From: Muribaculaceae bacterium
GTDB lineage: Bacteria > Bacteroidota > Bacteroidia > Bacteroidales > Muribaculaceae
Length of the DNA stretch: 7,161 nucleotides
Direction of reading: 5' to 3'
Assembly: GCA_021443235.1 (NCBI GenBank)
Contig: JABUUJ010000020.1
Span: 57,805 to 64,965, forward strand
Shown: piece by piece, positions 1 through 6,763 of the stretch
Layout: each line of letters opens with the position of its first letter
Position numbering within the stretch: the first letter of the stretch is position 1
Made by a program: the position numbers and the translations under genes
Notes under the pieces: model-generated
Told to the model about the DNA's origin: nothing
The model's database searches: none
Seen by the model: the letters and a program-made list of their open reading frames with translations, nothing else

Positions 1-2
1 GA

Positions 3-90
3 GTTTATTGTTTAAAGTTTATTGTTTAAAGTTTATTGTTTAAAGTTTTAGTGTTTAGAGTTTTATAGTTTAGTGTTTAGTTGTTTAGAG
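3..90. repeat. Tandem array of ~12 heptamer-like GTTTA units upstream of ftsL
   Basis: The unit GTTTATTGTTTAAA (14 bp, two heptamers) is perfectly repeated at 3-16, 17-30 and 31-44. It then decays into 7-8 bp units that all begin GTTTA or GTTTTA, starting at 45, 53, 60, 68, 75 and 83. The plus strand of the array contains no C at all, in sharp contrast to the C-rich coding sequence beside it. The array may continue left of the window. No open reading frame of note crosses it and no convincing Bacteroidota promoter (TTTG and TAnnTTTG boxes) was found inside it. Its function is unknown. It could be a neutral slippage-prone microsatellite, a spacer that keeps ftsL apart from the upstream gene, or a template for variable transcript length. 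The repeat itself is seen directly; any role is speculation. Confidence 0.9.
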
Positions 91-111
91 AGATTTCAAA
101 AAACGAAATTT
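91..111 (+). other. Weak hairpin immediately before the ftsL start
   Basis: AGATTTC (91-97) can pair with GAAATTT (105-111) as a 7 bp stem with one G-T wobble and a 7-base A-rich loop. It ends four bases before the ATG at 116 and includes part of the alternative TTG codon at 110-112. It is AT-rich and would be only marginally stable. It is recorded because of its position over the likely ribosome entry site, but it may be chance. It is not followed by a U tract and is not a terminator. Confidence 0.2.
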
Positions 112-115
112 GAAA

Positions 116-472
116 ATGGCAAGTAAAAACGAAATAAAAGACAAGACCATAGCCACACTCGCGGGCATGCTGTCCGACCTGTTTCACGGCAAATTCCTCA
201 GCGTGGCGTTCTTCAAACGCTACACCATCCACATCGCGTTCATCGTGGGCATGGTGCTCATGTACATCAGCAATAAATACACTTGCCAAAAATACATGAC
301 CGAAATCAACCAGCTGAAAGAACAGCTCGAAAGCGCCAACACCGACTGGGTCAACGCCAGCGCCAAATACAACTCAATGATTCGCGAAAGCCAGATGAAG
401 GCCTTCGTCGACACCATGCACATCCACCTAATCGCCCCTGAGCAACCACCTTATAGTCTCGATACAAAATGA
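116..472 (+). CDS. ftsL: FtsL-like divisome protein (Bacteroidota type)
   Basis: This is a predicted 118-residue bitopic inner-membrane protein. A charged cytoplasmic N-terminus (about 1-35) is followed by one membrane segment (about 36-53, around IAFIVGMVLMYI). A periplasmic helix rich in E, Q, K and N (about 57-96) resembles a short coiled coil, and the tail is proline-containing (PEQPPYSL). Size, topology and position just before the divisome PBP match FtsL, which in characterised bacteria forms the FtsQLB complex and activates FtsWI. FtsL sequences diverge strongly, so the call rests on architecture and synteny, not on catalytic motifs. The start is set at ATG 116. An in-frame TTG at 110 would add two residues and is less likely. 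No Shine-Dalgarno is visible. Its stop overlaps the ftsI start as ATGA at 469-472, suggesting translational coupling. The gene directly upstream is not visible; at least 115 bp separate the two. Confidence 0.85.
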   Translation: MASKNEIKDKTIATLAGMLSDLFHGKFLSVAFFKRYTIHIAFIVGMVLMYISNKYTCQKYMTEINQLKEQLESANTDWVNASAKYNSMIRESQMKAFVDTMHIHLIAPEQPPYSLDTK

Positions 473-2559
473 AAGCACCTTACAACAACAAACGACGCAT
501 TATCATCAGGTATGTGGTCTTCATCGGCCTCATTCTGGTCTTTGCTGCCTGCATCGTCACCAAGATGTTTAAAACCACCGTCGTGTATGCACGCGACTGG
601 AACATAAAGGCCGACAGTATCCTCACCAAGGAAACCGTCATCGAGCCCTTGCGAGGCAAACTCCTTGCCGACAACGGCACCGTGCTCGCCGCCAACATGC
701 AATTCTACATCGCTCGCGTCGATTGGAACTCGGAGGGCATATCGCAAGACAGCCTCGCCAAGTACCTGCCCGCACTGTGCGACAGCCTCGCCAAGTTTGA
801 ACCCTCGCGCAACGCCAGCCAGTGGAACCAAGAACTCACCAGCGCCTACAACAAAATAAACCAAAAAGGCAAGCGAAACCAGTCGTACCGCCTCATCAAG
901 CGACTGCTCACCACCAGCGAGTACAAGCGGCTCACCACGTTCCCCTTCTTCAACAAAGGGCGACGCAAAAGCGGACTGTACTACGAGCGACAGCGCAAAC
1001 GCAGCAAGCCCTATGGCTCAATGGCGGCGCGAAGCATAGGCAATGTGGCCGAGAGCACCAGCCGCTCGGGGCTGCATGGCACCTCGGGACTGGAAATGGC
1101 ACTCGACTCACTGCTCTATGGCATTCCCGGAAAAGCCATCAAGCAACAGACCAACAGCGCCATCATCAACGGCGAGAAAGTACCCGCCGTGCCAGGCTAT
1201 GACATCACCACAACCATCAACGTCGACATGCAAGACATTGTTGAGAACGAGCTCTACGCAATGCTGCACGAGGCACAGGCACGATGGGGCACAGCAATCT
1301 TGATGGAGGTGGCTACCGGCGAAATCAAGGCAATATCCAACCTGGAGTGGAACGACGTCGCTGGCGACTACATCGAGGGACGCAACAACGCCGTGCTGGG
1401 CTATGAGCCAGGATCGGTAATGAAACCCATCTCTATGCTCGTCGCCCTTGAGGACGGCATTGTGCAAGGCCCCGAAACCATGATTGCCACCGGACACACG
1501 TGGACCTATTGCGGCAAAAACCTCACCGACCACTATGGCGACGCACAGCTCAGCTGCGAGCAAATCATCGCACGCTCGTCAAACATAGGCATCTCTCGCA
1601 TCATCGTTCGGAAATATGGCGACACGCCCGGCAAGTTCCGCAAGCGACTTGAGGAACTCGGCTTCTTTGAGCCGTTCAACTCGGGTATCGGCGGCGAGAT
1701 GCAACCCGTCGTAGCACGACTGGGCAACACCAACGCCGACCGCGTGGCACTCACACGCATGGCGTTTGGCTACACCACCTTGATTCCGCCACTGAGCACC
1801 CTCGCCGTCTTCAACGCTATCGCCAACGATGGCAAATATGTGCGCCCGCACCTCATGAAGCGTCTCTCGCGTGAGGGCGAGCCCGACTCAATCGTGCCAG
1901 TGACCTACATTCGCAACCAGATATGCTCGCCACAAAACGCCGAGAAACTGCGCCAAATGCTACACGCCGTGGTGTGGGACGGACACGGCACAGCACACCG
2001 ATGGCTGCAAGACGACCGCGTGGAGATAGCCGGAAAAACCGGCACCGCCTTCACCATCGTCAACGGACAATACTCGGCCAACAGGCGCTTCGCATTCTGC
2101 GGTTTCTTCCCCTATAGCAAGCCCAAATACTCGTGCATGGTGCTGCTCAACGGCGGCGGACGCGGAGCAGCGGCATCGAGCGGAGTGGTGCTCAAGAATG
2201 TCGCACTGCGCCTCTATGCGCGCGGGCTACTCGACAACAAGAGCGACTATGTCGCCGATGCAGCCACACGCAACAACGGCAAACAACCCACCAACAAGGC
2301 AAAAATATATTCAAGCAGCGCCAAAACATTGACAACCGACCTTGGCATCAAGAATCGCACCGTGCTTACGCCGCCCAAGCCCGTCGGCAGCGGCGTGCCC
2401 AATGTGATAGGAATGACCGCGCGCGAGGCCATCGCAACGCTTGAGCAAGCCGGGCTGGGCGTGAGAATGCGCGGCTCGGGCTATGTGAGCAAGCAAAGTC
2501 GGGCGCCTGGCTCGCAATTTGTGCACGGCGATTACATAACACTGGCACTTAGCCATTGA
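469..2559 (+). CDS. ftsI: Divisome penicillin-binding protein (class B transpeptidase) with C-terminal PASTA domain
   Basis: This 696-residue class B PBP crosslinks peptidoglycan stem peptides at the septum with FtsW. A basic N-terminus leads into one membrane anchor (about 11-31). The PBP dimerisation region follows (about 58-225), with the RG motif at 62-63 (RGKLLADNG) and the G-rich GLHGTSGLE segment near 205. The transpeptidase domain (about 245-590) has all three active-site motifs: S316-V-M-K319 with the acylated serine, S370-S371-N372, and K523-T524-G525. A polar, low-complexity linker (about 592-640) joins it to a single PASTA domain (about 643-695, starting VPNVIGMTAREA). E. coli FtsI is shorter (588 residues) and lacks PASTA. 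The start ATG overlaps the ftsL stop by 4 bp. The alternative identity, an elongation PBP2, is disfavoured by the ftsL and ftsW neighbours. In Bacteroidota this family is often labelled simply penicillin-binding protein or transpeptidase. The gene is intact. Confidence 0.93.
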   Translation: MKAPYNNKRRIIIRYVVFIGLILVFAACIVTKMFKTTVVYARDWNIKADSILTKETVIEPLRGKLLADNGTVLAANMQFYIARVDWNSEGISQDSLAKYLPALCDSLAKFEPSRNASQWNQELTSAYNKINQKGKRNQSYRLIKRLLTTSEYKRLTTFPFFNKGRRKSGLYYERQRKRSKPYGSMAARSIGNVAESTSRSGLHGTSGLEMALDSLLYGIPGKAIKQQTNSAIINGEKVPAVPGYDITTTINVDMQDIVENELYAMLHEAQARWGTAILMEVATGEIKAISNLEWNDVAGDYIEGRNNAVLGYEPGSVMKPISMLVALEDGIVQGPETMIATGHTWTYCGKNLTDHYGDAQLSCEQIIARSSNIGISRIIVRKYGDTPGKFRKRLEELGFFEPFNSGIGGEMQPVVARLGNTNADRVALTRMAFGYTTLIPPLSTLAVFNAIANDGKYVRPHLMKRLSREGEPDSIVPVTYIRNQICSPQNAEKLRQMLHAVVWDGHGTAHRWLQDDRVEIAGKTGTAFTIVNGQYSANRRFAFCGFFPYSKPKYSCMVLLNGGGRGAAASSGVVLKNVALRLYARGLLDNKSDYVADAATRNNGKQPTNKAKIYSSSAKTLTTDLGIKNRTVLTPPKPVGSGVPNVIGMTAREAIATLEQAGLGVRMRGSGYVSKQSRAPGSQFVHGDYITLALSH

Positions 2560-2588
2560 ATATCAACCCACCAACAAATATAACAACA

Positions 2589-4046
2589 ATGAAAATCCTT
2601 GACACATTATTATATAATATAAAGCCACATCGCATCGTGGGCAGCACTCAGGTCGAAATACACGACCTCGTGTGCGACTCGCGCGCCGCCGGCAAGGGCG
2701 CCCTCTTTGTAGCGGTGAAAGGCGTGGCAGTCGATGCCCACAAGTTCATCCCCGCCGTCGTCGACGCTGGCGCCGCCGCAGTGGTGTGCGAGCAGCTGCC
2801 CGAGCAACTCAACCCCAACGTGACCTATGTGCAGGTCGACAACAGCACCGTCGCACTGGCTCACATCGCCGGCGAGTGGTACAACCAGCCGTCACGACAC
2901 CTACGACTCGTGGGCATTACCGGCACCAACGGAAAAACCACCACCGCAACCTTGCTCTATGAGCTCACACGACGACTTGGTTACAAGTGTGGACTGCTCT
3001 CAACCGTCAAGAATATCATCGACACCACCGTGATACCGGCCGTGCAAACCACCCCCGACCACCTCACCCTCAACCGGCTCCTGCACGAGATGGTTGAGGC
3101 CGGATGCGAGTACGCCTTCATGGAGGTGAGTTCGCACGCCTGCGTGCAACGCCGCATCGAGGGTCTCACCTTTGCCGGAGCGGTGTTCTCCAACCTCACC
3201 CGCGACCACATGGACTTCCACAAGACCGTCGACAACTATATCGCTGCCAAAAAGAGCTTCTTCGACGGCCTTGACAGCCACGCCTTCGCACTGGTCAACA
3301 TCGACGACAAGGTGGGCAACGTGATGGTGCAGAACTGCAACGCCACCGTGCGCTCCTACTCGCTGCGATCAATGGCCGATTTCAAGTGCCGCGTCATTGA
3401 GGAGCGCCTCGACGGCACCTCGCTCAACATCAACGGCAAGGACATCGAGGTGATGTTTACGGGACGCTTCAACGCCTACAACCTGCTCGCCGTTTACGGC
3501 ACAGCGGTGATGCTGGGATTTGATCCCGACGAGGTCGCAGTGAAAATGAGCACCCTCACCGCCGTTGACGGACGCTTCCAGGCCATCCACTCGCCCAAGG
3601 GCTTCACCGCCATCGTCGACTATGCCCACACCCCCGACGCACTGGTCAATGTGCTTGACACCATTCGCGACGTGATTGGCTCTCGAGGTCACATCATCAC
3701 CGTGTGTGGATGTGGCGGCAACCGCGACGCCGGCAAGCGCCCCATCATGGCGCGCGAGGCGGCACGACGCAGCGACCGCGTGATTCTCACCAGCGACAAC
3801 CCCCGCAACGAGGATCCCGAGGAGATTCTGCGACAAATGGAGGCTGGGCTCGACCCCGACGACAACCACGTGGTGAAAATCACCGACCGCCGCAGCGCCA
3901 TCGTCACCGCCTGCCTCATGGCACAGCCCGGCGACGTTGTGCTGGTGGCTGGCAAAGGCCACGAGGACTATCAGGAAATCAACGGCGTTAAGCACCACTT
4001 CGACGACCGCGAGGAAGTGGCCAAGGCAATTTTGGCTAATGGCTAA
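2589..4046 (+). CDS. murE: UDP-N-acetylmuramoyl-L-alanyl-D-glutamate--2,6-diaminopimelate ligase
   Basis: This 485-residue cytoplasmic Mur ligase adds the third residue of the stem peptide using ATP. The N-terminal UDP-binding domain shows CDSRAAGKGALFVAVKG (29-45). The central ATPase domain has the P-loop ITGTNGKTTT (110-119, K116), TTP at 154-156, EVSSH at 179-183 and NLTRDHMDFH at 202-211. In YIAAK, K221 is the likely carbamylated lysine by alignment with E. coli K224. The C-terminal domain carries DNPRNEDP with D403-N-P-R406, the signature of meso-diaminopimelate enzymes as opposed to L-lysine enzymes, and GKGHEDYQ (455-462). An in-frame TTG at 2556 overlaps the ftsI stop and would add 11 residues (rich in N, P and T). 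I chose ATG 2589 because the typical MurE N-terminus starts there and the intervening bases look like an A/C-rich leader. The last residues (LANG) and the stop are encoded by a GGCTAAT repeat, so the extreme C-terminus may vary between strains. Confidence 0.96.
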   Translation: MKILDTLLYNIKPHRIVGSTQVEIHDLVCDSRAAGKGALFVAVKGVAVDAHKFIPAVVDAGAAAVVCEQLPEQLNPNVTYVQVDNSTVALAHIAGEWYNQPSRHLRLVGITGTNGKTTTATLLYELTRRLGYKCGLLSTVKNIIDTTVIPAVQTTPDHLTLNRLLHEMVEAGCEYAFMEVSSHACVQRRIEGLTFAGAVFSNLTRDHMDFHKTVDNYIAAKKSFFDGLDSHAFALVNIDDKVGNVMVQNCNATVRSYSLRSMADFKCRVIEERLDGTSLNINGKDIEVMFTGRFNAYNLLAVYGTAVMLGFDPDEVAVKMSTLTAVDGRFQAIHSPKGFTAIVDYAHTPDALVNVLDTIRDVIGSRGHIITVCGCGGNRDAGKRPIMAREAARRSDRVILTSDNPRNEDPEEILRQMEAGLDPDDNHVVKITDRRSAIVTACLMAQPGDVVLVAGKGHEDYQEINGVKHHFDDREEVAKAILANG

Positions 4047-4061
4047 TGGCTGTTGACTAAT
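4034..4061. repeat. Heptameric GGCTAAT repeat spanning the murE stop codon
   Basis: GGCTAAT occurs at 4034-4040 and 4041-4047, followed by degenerate units GGCTGTT (4048-4054) and GACTAAT (4055-4061). The sequence then decays into TTAAT-rich bases up to about 4079. The first copies lie inside murE and encode its last residues; the second copy supplies the TAA stop. Because seven is not a multiple of three, a change in copy number would shift the reading frame and change where murE ends. The copies are seen directly. An origin by slippage is inference. Confidence 0.75.
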
Positions 4062-4086
4062 GGTTTTAATTGATTAATAATATAGA

Positions 4087-4100
4087 GTTTACTATTAAAC
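4087..4100. repeat. Short inverted repeat before mraY with the GTTTA core
   Basis: GTTTA (4087-4091) and TAAAC (4096-4100) form a 5 bp inverted repeat with a 4-base spacer, ending ten bases before the mraY ATG. It is too short and AT-rich to act as a terminator. GTTTA is also the core of the array at 3-90, so this may be a remnant of the same kind of repeat, or chance in AT-rich sequence. Confidence 0.25.
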
Positions 4101-4110
4101 AATCAACAAT

Positions 4111-5373
4111 ATGCTATATCATCTGTTTCACTTCTTAGAAGAATATCACGTGCCCGGCGCACGCCTATTTGAATACATCACCTTCCGCTCAGGATTTGCG
4201 CTCGTGCTGTCGCTGTTTATCGCCATCGTGATTGGCGGGCACATCATCAAGCACCTCAAGGGCATGCAGATGTGCGACAAGGAACGCTCGGCAAGCGAGG
4301 GTGGCAACGCCCTCAAGCAAGGCACCCCCACCATGGGCGGACTCATCATCATCATCAGCATCCTCATCCCGTGCTTGCTGCTGGGCAAGCTCAACAACGT
4401 GTACATGCTGCTCATGATTGTCGCCACAATTTGGTGCGGCGCGCTTGGCTTTGCCGACGACTACATCAAGGTGTTCCACCACAACAAGGACGGCCTCAAG
4501 GGCAAGTTCAAGATTGTGGGACAGGTGGGATTAGGACTCATCGTGGCGGCAACCATGTATTTCAGCCCCGCAGTGGTCATCAACGAGAATGTGTCGAGAA
4601 CCAACAGTCAAACCAGCGAAATTGTGGTCAACCACAAAACCACAGCCGAGAAATCGACCAAGACCACCATCCCGTTTATCAAAAATCACAACCTCGACTA
4701 CTCCTACTTCTTTAAGTGGACCGGCAAGCACGCCCAAACCTGCGGATGGATTCTCTTCACGCTGCTCACCATCTTTGTCGTAACGGCAGTGAGCAACGGC
4801 GCTAACCTAACCGACGGCATCGACGGACTGGCGGCCGGAACATCGGCAATTGCCGGACTGGCGCTTGCCATCATGTGCTATCTGGGAGGACACATCATCT
4901 ATGCCTCCTACCTCAACATCATGTATATCCCCGACAGCTCGGAGCTTGTGGTTTATGCAGCAGCCTTCATCGGCGCAACAATAGGTTTCCTGTGGTATAA
5001 CTCGTTCCCGGCACAAGTGTTCATGGGCGACACCGGTAGCCTGTGCCTGGGCGGCATCATCGGCGTCTTTGCCATCCTCATCCGCAAGGAGTGGCTGCTC
5101 ATCATCCTGTGCGGCGTGTTCTTTGTCGAGACGCTCTCGGTAATGTGCCAGGTGAGCTACAGCAAGTGGCACAAAAAACACTATGGCACCGACAAGCGCC
5201 TGTTCCGCATGACACCTCTCCACCACCATTTCACCGCCAAGGAGGAAAGCATCAAGTGGCCCTATTTATTCCACCTGAAAAATCCCGTGCACGAGGCCAA
5301 AGTGGTGGTGCGGTTCCTGCTCATCGCCATCTTCCTCGCAGTAATTACCTTTGTCACTCTCAAAATCCGATAA
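4111..5373 (+). CDS. mraY: Phospho-N-acetylmuramoyl-pentapeptide transferase (lipid I synthase)
   Basis: This polytopic inner-membrane enzyme of 420 residues transfers phospho-MurNAc-pentapeptide from UDP to undecaprenyl phosphate, making lipid I. Signature motifs in order are GTPTMGGLI near residue 71, the aspartate pair in GFADDYIK (D116-D117), NLTDGIDGLA (232-241, with D235 and D238), FPAQVFMGDTGSL (299-311) and the histidine triad PLHHHF (H371-H373) on the last large cytoplasmic loop. About ten hydrophobic helices are apparent. It is longer than E. coli MraY (360). The extra sequence is mainly a polar S/T/N/K-rich stretch (about 153-200) in what should be the periplasmic loop between helices 4 and 5, plus additions around the histidine triad, including the segment about 375-394 after it. 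All catalytic motifs are intact, so it should be active. Start is the ATG at 4111 in an A/C-rich leader with no Shine-Dalgarno. The preceding gene is murE and not murF, unlike the E. coli dcw order. Confidence 0.96.
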   Translation: MLYHLFHFLEEYHVPGARLFEYITFRSGFALVLSLFIAIVIGGHIIKHLKGMQMCDKERSASEGGNALKQGTPTMGGLIIIISILIPCLLLGKLNNVYMLLMIVATIWCGALGFADDYIKVFHHNKDGLKGKFKIVGQVGLGLIVAATMYFSPAVVINENVSRTNSQTSEIVVNHKTTAEKSTKTTIPFIKNHNLDYSYFFKWTGKHAQTCGWILFTLLTIFVVTAVSNGANLTDGIDGLAAGTSAIAGLALAIMCYLGGHIIYASYLNIMYIPDSSELVVYAAAFIGATIGFLWYNSFPAQVFMGDTGSLCLGGIIGVFAILIRKEWLLIILCGVFFVETLSVMCQVSYSKWHKKHYGTDKRLFRMTPLHHHFTAKEESIKWPYLFHLKNPVHEAKVVVRFLLIAIFLAVITFVTLKIR

Positions 5374-5385
5374 TTCAAGCACATC

Positions 5386-6726
5386 ATGAAACGTATAGTA
5401 ATATTAGGCGGTGGCGAAAGCGGCGTGGGTGCCGCAGTGCTGGCTAAAACCGTGGGCCAAGAAGTGTTCCTCAGCGACATGGGTAACATCGCTCCCAAGT
5501 ATAAGGAAATGCTCAACAACTACCAGCTCGACTGGGAGGAAGGACAACACACCCAAGAGAAAATCCTTAACGCCGACGAGATAATCAAGTCGCCTGGCAT
5601 TCCTCTCACCGCGCCTCTCGTTGTTGAGGCTCAACGACGGGGCATCCCCATCATCAGCGAAATCGAGTATGCCGCACGATACACCAAGGCCAAGATGGTG
5701 TGCATCACAGGTAGCAACGGCAAGACCACTACCACCATGCTCACCTACCACATCCTGCAGCAGGCTGGCCTCAACGTGGGCCTGGCGGGCAATGTGGGCC
5801 AAAGTCTCGCCTATCAGGTGGCAACCGCCCATCACGACTACTATGTGATTGAGCTAAGCAGCTTCCAGCTCGACAATATGTATGAGTTCAAGGCCAATAT
5901 CGCCGTGCTGCTCAACATCACTCCCGACCACCTCGACCGCTACGACCACAAGATGGAGAACTATGCCGCAGCCAAGTTCCGCATCATGCAGAACCAAACC
6001 AGCGAGGACGCTTTCATCTACTGGCAAAACGACCCCATCATCGCTGCACAACTGCGACACATCAACACCGAGGCGCAACTCCTGCCATTCACCGCGCAAG
6101 ACCACGACAACGACTGCGCTGCCTATATTGAAAACGGCATCATGAAGTTTGACATCGACGGCAAGCATTGGGAAATCGACCGCAACCACTTGTCGCTCAA
6201 GGGTGTGCACAACCTCTACAACTCAATGGCAGCTGGCATCAGCGCCAGCCTGCTCAACATTGAGAACGAGGTGATAAAACGCGCGCTCGCCGACTTCCAG
6301 GCCGTGGAGCACCGCCTCGAGTTTGTGCGCTCGCTGGGCGGCGTGCGCTGGATCAACGACTCTAAGGCCACCAACGTCAACAGCACCTGGTATGCCCTTG
6401 AGAGCATGACCGAGCCCACCGTCCTCATCCTCGGCGGCAAGGACAAGGGCAACGACTATAGCGAGATTGAGCAGTTTGTCAAGGACAAGGTGACGGCAAT
6501 CGTGTGCCTGGGCGTTGACAACACCAAGTTGCACAACTTCTTCGACGGCAAGGTGCCCGTAGTGACCGATGCCCGCAGCATGCAAGAGTGTGTCGACAAG
6601 TGCCACCAACTCGCCACAAGCGGCACCACGGTGCTGCTATCGCCCTGCTGCGCCAGCTTCGACCTGTTTAAGAGCTACGAAGACCGTGGCAAGCAGTTCA
6701 AGGACTGCGTCAACAACTTGAAATAA
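5386..6726 (+). CDS. murD: UDP-N-acetylmuramoyl-L-alanine--D-glutamate ligase
   Basis: This 446-residue cytoplasmic Mur ligase adds D-glutamate to UDP-MurNAc-L-Ala using ATP, the step just before MurE. The N-terminal nucleotide-binding fold begins RIVILGGGESGVGAA (3-17) and includes KSPGIP (68-73). The central domain has the P-loop ITGSNGKTTTT (107-117, K113) and NITPDHLDRY (177-186). In YAAAK, K197 is the likely carbamylated lysine, aligned with E. coli K198. The C-terminal domain has NDSKATN (324-330), GGKDKG, and LSPCCASFDLFKSYEDRGKQF (418-438), which closely follows the family's D-Glu-binding signature. Length is close to E. coli MurD (438). It starts 12 bp after the mraY stop, so co-transcription is likely. 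No Shine-Dalgarno is visible. The gene appears intact and ordinary. Confidence 0.96.
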   Translation: MKRIVILGGGESGVGAAVLAKTVGQEVFLSDMGNIAPKYKEMLNNYQLDWEEGQHTQEKILNADEIIKSPGIPLTAPLVVEAQRRGIPIISEIEYAARYTKAKMVCITGSNGKTTTTMLTYHILQQAGLNVGLAGNVGQSLAYQVATAHHDYYVIELSSFQLDNMYEFKANIAVLLNITPDHLDRYDHKMENYAAAKFRIMQNQTSEDAFIYWQNDPIIAAQLRHINTEAQLLPFTAQDHDNDCAAYIENGIMKFDIDGKHWEIDRNHLSLKGVHNLYNSMAAGISASLLNIENEVIKRALADFQAVEHRLEFVRSLGGVRWINDSKATNVNSTWYALESMTEPTVLILGGKDKGNDYSEIEQFVKDKVTAIVCLGVDNTKLHNFFDGKVPVVTDARSMQECVDKCHQLATSGTTVLLSPCCASFDLFKSYEDRGKQFKDCVNNLK

Positions 6727-6763
6727 CACACATTTTCTTAAATTTATAAAGCCACAACCACAC

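Noticed and set aside
1..115. The left-edge repeats as a CRISPR array or attachment site
   Set aside because: Units are 7-14 bp, directly adjacent and without unique spacers. No integrase, tRNA or cas gene is nearby.
2245..2390. Polar, low-complexity stretch between the FtsI transpeptidase and PASTA domains as a sign of frameshift or gene fusion
   Set aside because: The frame is continuous with the same codon use. A flexible linker before a PASTA domain is a normal arrangement.
2556..2588. TTG at 2556 as the murE start (overlapping the ftsI stop)
   Set aside because: It would add an N/P/T-rich 11-residue leader not typical of MurE. ATG 2589 gives the normal N-terminus and fits the A/C-rich leader pattern of the neighbouring genes.
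3369..3998. A 209-codon open frame on the minus strand inside murE
   Set aside because: It lies fully within a clear murE and arises from the strong C-ending codon preference of the plus strand. Its translation is low in complexity (rich in V, G, H and A) and matches no family I recognise.
4807..5229. Minus-strand 140-codon open frame inside mraY, and similar frames inside ftsI, murD and ftsL
   Set aside because: All overlap conserved coding sequence with intact motifs on the plus strand and show no start context or domain. They are shadows of the real genes.
6739..6746. TAAATTTA as a possible Bacteroidota -7 box (TAnnTTTG) before ftsW
   Set aside because: It has one mismatch, lies in AT-rich sequence where such matches are expected, and lacks a convincing TTTG box at the right distance upstream.
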